Shown here: positions 52,101-61,100 of the stretch, one piece after another
How positions within the stretch are numbered: the first letter of the stretch is position 1
Layout of the letters: the number at the start of each line of letters is the position of its first letter
Origin: Corallium rubrum
Taxonomy: Eukaryota; Cnidaria; Anthozoa; Scleralcyonacea; Coralliidae
Direction of reading: 5' to 3'
NCBI GenBank assembly: GCA_964035015.1
Contig: OZ035998.1
Location: forward strand, 33,088,628 to 33,152,627
DNA: 64,000 nucleotides
Position numbers and translations under genes: made by a program
The notes under the pieces: generated by a model
Told to the model about the DNA's origin: nothing
Seen by the model: only the letters and a program-made list of their open reading frames with translations
The model's database searches: none

Positions 52101-55100
52101 AAACAAAAGCAATTGAAACATACTATTTGGGGTAGAAAGTTCAGGATTCTAGCTCAACGGAAAGTACTTTAAAAATGTGAAAATGTCTGCCATTTTCGTT
52201 TAGTTCGCAAGAAAGATGGGTCGAGTTTTCACAGAACGTTCACAACATTTATGGCCATATAATAAACTACTTATTGACCTCGCTTGTTCGGTCTGTACTA
52301 GTGAAATATCGGACCTCTGTTTTTTGCACAGACCTCAACTCGCTGCGCTCGTCTCGGTCCGTACTAAAAAATCATCGGTCCGATATTTCACTAGTACAGA
52401 CCTCACGCTCGGTCAATAAGTAGTTATTATGGTGTAGGATACGCCATTATACGCCATCCAGTACGCCATCATACGCCATTATGAAGAGTAAGGAGAATTT
52501 ACGCTTTGATACAGTGATTATTTTTACATTCTATACTGTACCTATTTTCGACAGGTTATTTTATAAAGGAAATAGAAAACATTTTTTCCGTGTTCCCATA
52601 CAGTTATAGAAACACTGGAACTACAATTTCTTGTTCTCCCAAACTTCCACTCGTGTTTCTGTAACTCTATGGAAACAAGGAAAATGTTTTCTATTTCTTA
52701 CATATAAAATAGGAGCGTCTTACGCACGCTGTGGTTGGTCAGTTACCGTGTTTATATATCAAGCTGTGCAAACACGTTGTGACATCACGACACATTTCTT
52801 AGTGTTATTTCATAAAAGAATTAGAAAACAGACGCTCTGTGTTTATATAACTGTTAATGCAAACTTGAGTAAGTTTGGAGAATCCAATCAAACAATATAA
52901 ACACAGCCGGTCATTTTCTATTTCTTAAAGAAACCATACATGTAATGCACAGTATTCAACAATGAAATTTTAAAAGGAAGTAAAGCAAAAACAACATTTC
53001 AGCACTTCTTGTTCATATCATACATACTGACCCGGTTCTGCGTCTTCTAGCTTGTCCTTTAATCGGGGAAATGCTGGTCGTAATGACTCAGGAAACTGTC
53101 ATGAAGAGACAACACATAACGTTATGAACAACAGTGAGAAACTAAACACATGGTAAACACAACGTAAACACATAGTAAACACACGGTAAACACAGAGTAA
53201 ACACACAGTAAACACACGATAAACACACAGTAAACACACAGTAAACACACAGTAAACACATAGTAAACGCATAGTAAACACATAGTAAACACACAGTAAA
53301 CACATAGTAAACATATAGTAAACACATAGTATAAACACACAGTAAACACACAGTAAACACACAGTAAACACATAGTAAACACACAGTAAACACATAGTAA
53401 ACAGAGTAAACACACTGCAAACACACAGTAAACACACGATAAACACACGGTAAACACACAGTAAACACAGAGTAAACACACAGTAAACACATGGCAAACA
53501 CAGAGTAACACATAGTAAACACATGGTAAGCACAGAGTAAACGCATATTAAACACACAGTAAACACATAGTAAATACATAGTAAACACATAGTAAACACA
53601 CCGTAAACACATGGTAAACACATGGTAAACACAGAGTAAACGCATATTAAACACATAGTAAACACACAGTAAACACATAGTAAATACATAGTAAACACAT
53701 AGTAAACACATAGTAAACACATGGTAAACACAGAGTAAACGCATATTAAACACATAGTAAACACACAGTAAACACATAGTAAATACATAGTAAACACATA
53801 GTAAACACATGGTAAACACAGAGTAAACACATAGTGAACACATAACACTTTAAGCTTACATGCATAACAGAGTAAAAAAATGTTAATTGCAATTGAACAA
53901 ATAAAACATAAAGCTCCGTGCATATGTACTCTTATAAAGGTTCATTTGACAAGTTGAGTAGAGGCACGAGGCGATAGCCTTATTTTATAAAAGGTTTTGA
54001 CATACCTTTAAAAAGATTTTAAACAGCAATAAAATTCCTCTTTTACGTATGTATGGTCGAGTCGCTACAAGCTAAAATAAAGCAGTGATAAATAAGGGTT
54101 AAACAATGGTCACGAGTGTGATAAAGAAGCTTAAAGTGCTTATATCACTTGTGGGTGAGGTTTTAATGTATTTAAATAGAGCAGAAAAAATCAAGAAATT
54201 TTGCCGTTCTTGATTTAGTCAAATAGTTCCTGACATATTGGCTTCTGAACATGCCAATTCTCAAAAATTTCCGTCGTTCGTTTTAACACCTTGGGGGCCT
54301 GGGACTCAGGAACCTAAGCCGACTGTTTTCTTAGTTGGAACTCTCGTGCGTACTGGAAAACGGGTGTGAGCTCGACATTTCGATTTTTCAGTAAAATATA
54401 TGTGTTTTTGTGAATCAATAAGCCGAAACGTAGTTGTTTTGGATTGACTCTTCCTTGAGTCTCAGGCCCCACGGTGTTAAAATGAACGACGGAAATTCTT
54501 GGCGAAAAGTCGAAATTGGCATGTTTAAAGGCTTATATCTCAGAAACTATTAAAGTAAATCAAAAACGCAAAGTAACTTACTAACTAACTTTTTTGCTCT
54601 ATTCAAATACGTTAAAACCCCACAAGAGACATAAGCACTTTAACGGTCACGAGAAGCCGCAGGGCCCGAATGAACGTTAAAGCTTCACGAGTTAGAAATC
54701 AAAATACTCTTCAAGAGTTAGTCTGCGATAAACCGTGTAATAATAAAGTGGTTATCACACTCGTTTCAATTCAATGACCATTTGATAACCATTTGTGGCT
54801 AATGATTTTCCTGGCAGAAAACGTATTATATTTGTATTAAACGTATTATAATTTTTTATATATTTATATTTGTATTTCTATTGTATTTGGGGCAAACTTG
54901 GCGCCATTTACATACGCGTATCTCAAAAAGTCATGGGAGTTTCGCCTCTGACGCAAAAGAAACTACCAACCACTTAGTGTAATAAAAGTAGCGTGCTGCA
55001 CAGGCAGTGTAGAAAAACAATCGAAATATAGTAAGGTTAGATATACTGCCGAAACAGAGAACGTAGGGGTCTAACGTTTCGAGCGAAGGCCCTTCGTCAG

Positions 55101-58100
55101 AGAGAAACGTAAAGAGTGTAAACAAACAATGAGCTTATATACGAAAGGTAATCATGTGACCAAAAATAAGCCAATCAGATAAAAATGACAATAACAAATT
55201 GATAATGAGATGCGAAAAATTAGCCAATCAAATCAAAATAAAAATAACAAATCGATAATGAGATGCGAAAGACATTTGCTATTCATACAGTCGATGAGCA
55301 AGGAGGGGGTGTAAAAAGGATGAGCGAGAGTAAAAATAGATAAATAAATAAAGTGAAAACGCTGTTTATGTCCGCCCTTGCTAGACAGAAACAATGTCTT
55401 CAGAGGTGTTAAATAAAAGAAAAACGTTCGTTAAGTCCGACTTAGCCAACCACTTAGCCTTGCTTTCAAGCACATTCTGTTAAAACGCTACACCCTGTTT
55501 CCGACGATTTTTCTATAATCTCTTCTTCTCGTTCTTCTAATTTTGAACTACTCGTCCGAGAAAGTTTACTCATTTCTAAACCTAAATCTGCTTTGAACGA
55601 AAACATCTCCTCTATTTCTCTTTCCTTATTTTAACTCTGTTTTCTTTCGGATGGTGAGCCACTGACTGTTTACACGTCACCTTGTACTGTTCTAATTAAT
55701 TATTCTCACATGTTAATGAGTGGATAGTAGGACACGTAAATTAATACTCTGAATATGTTACTATACTATTTTCGGGTTTCACTCACGTGATCGGTGGCCC
55801 CGTTGGGGTGGTGAAACAATACGAAATGTTTGAATAAGAATAGAGTTAAATTCCCATAGGATAAGGTTGTGCACCAACATGGCCGCCATTTCATTGTTTC
55901 TGTGCACCAAGATGGCCGCTGTGACGTCGATGAAAACCAAGAATAGCGACGAAACGTTAGTAAACTTATTTGCATTTTGAAACCATTTTAGATGCACTGG
56001 AAAAGATTATTATTTAAACAATTTAATTTTGTTGTTTGGAACAAAAAATTGAAGGTTGATCTTATAGCAATCCCCCTTCTCCAAAACGTGTGATGTACGC
56101 CTCCTCATAGCATATTGACATGCACCCATGACTCCGTCAACTTCGAAGAAAGTTGTGAATACATTTAAGAATTTTGAGCTGGGCTCTTATCTTTATACCT
56201 TGATAACTTTTATCACACTGTATCCATACCAATCAGTCGAATAAATTATTTAACGAAAAATTTAGCGAATGTACAATCTTTCTGCCGTGGTAGTCAACGA
56301 GGCGAAGCCGAATAATCTGCTCGTAGAAAACGAGGGCGAGTTGTTCAATTGTTTTAGTATCAACAACTTATAAACAACTTTTCCTTAACGTAAAGAAGTC
56401 TTATCAAACATTGTTCCAAATTTTCAGATAGTTTTACCTTTTCGTTTGCAGAAGTCACCCCATGCAAAATGTAGAGTAGTTCGATGGCATATGGTAAACA
56501 ATCGCTCACAAAAAGCGAGATTGTAATACAGTAATTACTTTGCTTCAAATTTGGTGTAGATATACTCCGTAGGCATAAGTAATCACTCGCTTAAAGATTT
56601 TAGCGAAACCCATGTTTGATTTTTTAGCATGGTTTCCAGGTTTTGCTTGCGATGTGAATACGTCGTAGCTTCTGATTGGTCAGAGTAGGAATATTCCAGT
56701 TATATAAGGTTTGTCACTGGATAACGCTACTAGAGGTCTATCACTAATAGACCATTAGTAGCTAAGCGAATGAGAATGGCGGGTTTGTAAACGCCCGTTT
56801 ACACTGGCAATTTTTGGTGCGATTTTTCTCATTCTGACGCATGTGATTGAATGGATGTCACACGAATGTACTGAACCAGGATAGCTTTGTACAAATGTCC
56901 AATGCATTCGTAAGTCAATCCATTCGATCGCATCAGTCAGGAGGAGAAAAATTGCTTGTGTAAACGAGCCTTAGTAGACCACTACTGCAGTATACTAATG
57001 CAGGATATCCCGCGATGCAAGAGCCAATCGCATTGCGTAAAAAGCACTATTCACCTGCGAGGTACATGTATATGCTAAATATTTTTACTATACAAAATTC
57101 TGAATTACATAGTATTAGATACTAAATAGGTAAAGCATGGTACTACTCACTAAATTAGTAACATCATTTGCCAAGTCCCGCGCTAAGTCTGCAGTCACAA
57201 AACAAGCAAGGCCATTTAGGGCAACTCCAGCATCGTACATATTTTGACTGGCCAGATCCTACAAATGACAAATTTTCAAATTCATAAACAATAATTCTAT
57301 TACGATTTCAGTTTTCTAGTGAAGATGTAAGTACTCGGGGGTAGGGGGGGGGGGGGGGGAACCGAACCCGCAACCCAGCCCAGTGCACTCTATATAAACC
57401 TTGAAGGCTGGCTATTAATCAAAAAGTAGGGCCGAAAATGGAGGACACGAGGCCTTTTTGGACATCAGTTTTAAGCCTCTACGCGGCCAAATACAGTAAC
57501 ACACTGCTGCAAAAATTCTAAACAACCAAGAACCACCGCAAAAACAGCCGAATCTCTATTCTTACACAGGATACGAAATAGAACAAGTGCTTTGTACGGT
57601 ATATAAGATGAAGTCTCCAACCTACTGTACGAGCTACACTAAACTGTCAAACACATTTCAAATGATTAAAAATGATGTTTAAACTGACGTTTTTTAAACT
57701 TTTTTACACTTTTTTCAAACTTTTTGCTCTATTTGCTCTATTTAGTCAAGTCTAGCCACTCATTTTCTACAAACTACCTTCTTCAAAGCTTCTGAAAATA
57801 TTTAAAGTATTAAGAAGAGTTGTTACATAATTTCGCTGAAAAGCGCTCAAAACCCAAAACGTTTTGGCGTAAAGCTGAAGTTTCATTTGCCTTGTGTTTA
57901 CCTTTCTAACCATATTGGTTGTAAGCATCAAAATATCCAGTTCTTCGTGGAAACACTGTGAAGCGGAGAGATAGCCAATTCGCTACAAAAATGATTTGAT
58001 CAAAGAAGAACATAAATAACAGTGTAAGAAAACATGTATGTTGAAACTATGTTCAAGAAAAGACATTAAGGTACAAGCAAGGTGAAAGTGAAGTGAAGTG

Positions 58101-61100
58101 AGGTGAGGTGAGGTGAGGTGAGGTGAGGTGAGGTGAGGTGAAGTGAGGTGAGGTGAGGTGAGGTGAGGTGAGGTGAGGTGAGGTGAGGTGAGGTGAGGTG
58201 AGGTGAGGTGAGGTGAGGTGAGGTGAGGTGAGGTGAGGTGAGGTGAGGTGAGGTGAGGTGAGGTGAGGTGAAGTGAGGTGAAGTGAAGTGAAGTGAAGTG
58301 AAGTGAAGTGAAGTGAAGTGAAGTGAAGTGAAGTGAAGTGAAGTGAAGTGAAGTGAAGTGAAGTGAAGTGAAGTGAAGTGAAGTGAAGTGAAGTGAAGTG
58401 AAGTGAAGTGAAGTGAAGTGAAGTGAAGCGATGTGCGGAGTGCGGTGTGTAGCGGTGCGGTGCGGGTGAGGCTATGATTATTCAAGAGCAGTTTAGCTGT
58501 CTCTGCACCTTGATACAAATGCTGTTCATATAGTTTAAGTTACATACCTTGAATGTGAATTTAGATGAACTCATCACTTCTATAATATTAAAAGCAGCCC
58601 AACTAATGTCATAGCCCAACATTTGAATCTGAAACAAAAAACAAATGTGAATATAAACAAAATTTACAAGTATTGTGTTTCAATTTTAAGTGCATTCTCG
58701 TCGCCAGAGGCTACATAATCCTTTTAGTCAGCACCAAAAGTCAACCCATCTGGCCAGTTCTGATTTTAAGCCCGCAATTCGCCAACATCAACTTCGTATC
58801 TCCAAATAAACGGTGTCATCAAGCAACCGCCAACCTGGCAAATGGAGCAAAATTGTAGAACTCTCAACTAAGGATTTATCAAACTTGAAATATATCTTTA
58901 GGGGTATGGAGGTTGGTGAGGGTTGATTAACAGTTGACATGACAACATCATATTTCAACAAGACGCATGGACCTGGCGTTCACTTGGGCTACTGGAAAAA
59001 CGCGGAGGTGCTTGGATAAAAGGTACTGATTGAAGTGTTATTGCAGCAACCATAAAATCGAAGCCTGAATCGAAGGTTGAATGTGGGGTATACTTTTAAT
59101 ACACCAGTGAACATATTTACGATCAAGACAGGGAGGGCTGTGTTCAGCCACATCAATGATAAACTACAAAGTCAGTCAGTCTATTTCAAAATCTACCAAC
59201 AACGTGCAAGAAAACCTTCATCAAACGATAAAGTCGTCCAACTTTTTATCCAAAAGCGAAATACATCATCTCCTCACCGCTCATAAAGCTTCACCGGAAG
59301 CATGAATAGTAGCAACAGTAAATGGTGCAAAATCTGCAAGTTGGCGACAGAGAAACAAACAACAGAAAAGGAGCCGAAACCTAGACTCGGTCTACCATGC
59401 ATACGCCCGAGTAATAATTTCATTGTGTTAACAACCAATAAGAATTAGTCCTCAGTCAAGTTAGTGAGATTAAGGTTAAGATTTGGTTTGGAATACACGC
59501 CTTAAGATTCGAGTCACCAACAACAAACGCCCGTCGTGTACTGTATACTCAGCCCCTTAGGGCCTGTTTATATGGAGGTAATTCGGCCAGGCGAGTTGCT
59601 CGGCACCTGGCGAGTTCCCGGTCGGTAGAGCAAACACTGTTTTTCCCACCGCAGTGTTTATATGAGACAGGCGGGTACTGTAACTCGCCCTTGGCTTCTT
59701 GGCATTTTTAGCTTTTCTGGTTATTTCAAGAGGCCATTACCCTTTAAAATTTTGATCTGTGCCTTTGTAATGATATGTGTATGTTTATAGGGTTATTAAT
59801 AAAGCTGTTGTTGTTGTTGGCTAAACTCAGCACTGGCAGCAGAGATCTCGGCAAGGTGGAATAAACATTTCCCCATATATTTATTAAATTTGCCACTTAA
59901 CGTGTGGTAGGAGAGAGGAACAGAACTTTCGTCCCAATTGACACCAAACTCCTATGTGTAGGCAACTAAGACCTAGGTGTTGATTTTACGGAGGGAGGAA
60001 AACCGGAGAACCCGGTGAAAAACCCTCGGAGCACAGAAGAGAACAACTAAACTCTACTCACATAAGTCCCAAGCTGGCGGAGTACGGGGTTATTCCCAAA
60101 CGGTCACCCATCCAAGTACTAACCCCGTCCGACCGGGCTTAACTATTGGTGAGAGGCAGCGCCCTAACAGCACATGCCACCCGTGCTCCCCTAACACTTT
60201 TCCCTGGGTATAGTAACTCAGCATAGCGGGATGAATTTTCTATACTCGTTGTTTATGCTACTTTTGTTGATGCTAATCATCTCAAATATTACAAATGTCC
60301 AGGTAACTCGCGTCCATATAAACAGAACGTAAAGTTTATCCCAGGTGACTGGGTAACTCGGCTCCATATAAACAGCCCCTTAGTCAAGGCCAATTCAAAC
60401 CCAGAACTCTTTAGGTGTGACTAGAGATGAACTACACGTTGCAATTACCAGAATTCTTTAGGTGTGACTAGAGATGAACTACACGTTGCAATTACCAGAT
60501 TTCTTTAGGTGTGACTAGAGATGAACTACACGTTGCAATTACCAGAATTCTTTAGGTGTGACTAGAGATGAACTACACGTTGCAATTACCAGAATCCTTT
60601 AGGCGTGACTAGAGATGAACTACACGTTGCAATTACCAGAATTCTTTAGGTGTGACTAGAGATGAACTACACGTTGCAATTACCAGAATTCGTTAGGTGT
60701 GACTAGAGATGAACTACACGTTGCAATTACCAGAATTCTTTAGGTGTGACTAGAGATGAACTACACATTGCAATTACCAGAATTCTTTAGGTGTGACTAG
60801 AGATGAACTACACGTTGCAATCACCAGAATTCTTTAGGTGTGACTAGAGATGAACTACACGTTGCAATTACCAGAATTCTTTAGGAGCTGAACTACACGT
60901 TGCAATTACCAGAATTCTTTAGGTGTGATTAGAGATGAACTACACGTTGCAATTACCAGAATTCTTTAGGTGTGACTAGAGATGAACTACACGTTGCAAT
61001 TACCAGAATTCTTTAGGTGTGACTAGAGATGAACTACACGTTGCAATTAAAATATAAAGTTGCCCCACAACAACATAACACCAAAAGGCTTAATCGGGTA

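Larger units (their letters stand above)
59560..60379. mobile_element. PIF/Harbinger-like element with TTA target duplication
   Basis: Ends GGGCCTGTTTATATGGAG and CTCCATATAAACAGCCCC, each flanked by TTA (59557-59559, 60380-60382). The three-base TWA duplication is the hallmark of PIF/Harbinger. No transposase; the interior holds a LINE tail and a 5S-SINE. Confidence 0.8.

Noticed and set aside
53099-53923. 274-codon frame rich in [11 protein letters not shown]
   Set aside because: An 11-bp minisatellite read in frame; no start context, and all three minus frames are open.
58066-58518. 150-codon [11 protein letters not shown] frame
   Set aside because: Pentamer array; no coding evidence.
60407-61048. 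CRISPR-like regularly spaced repeats
   Set aside because: The whole 47-bp unit is repeated; there are no unique spacers, and the context is a eukaryotic intron.
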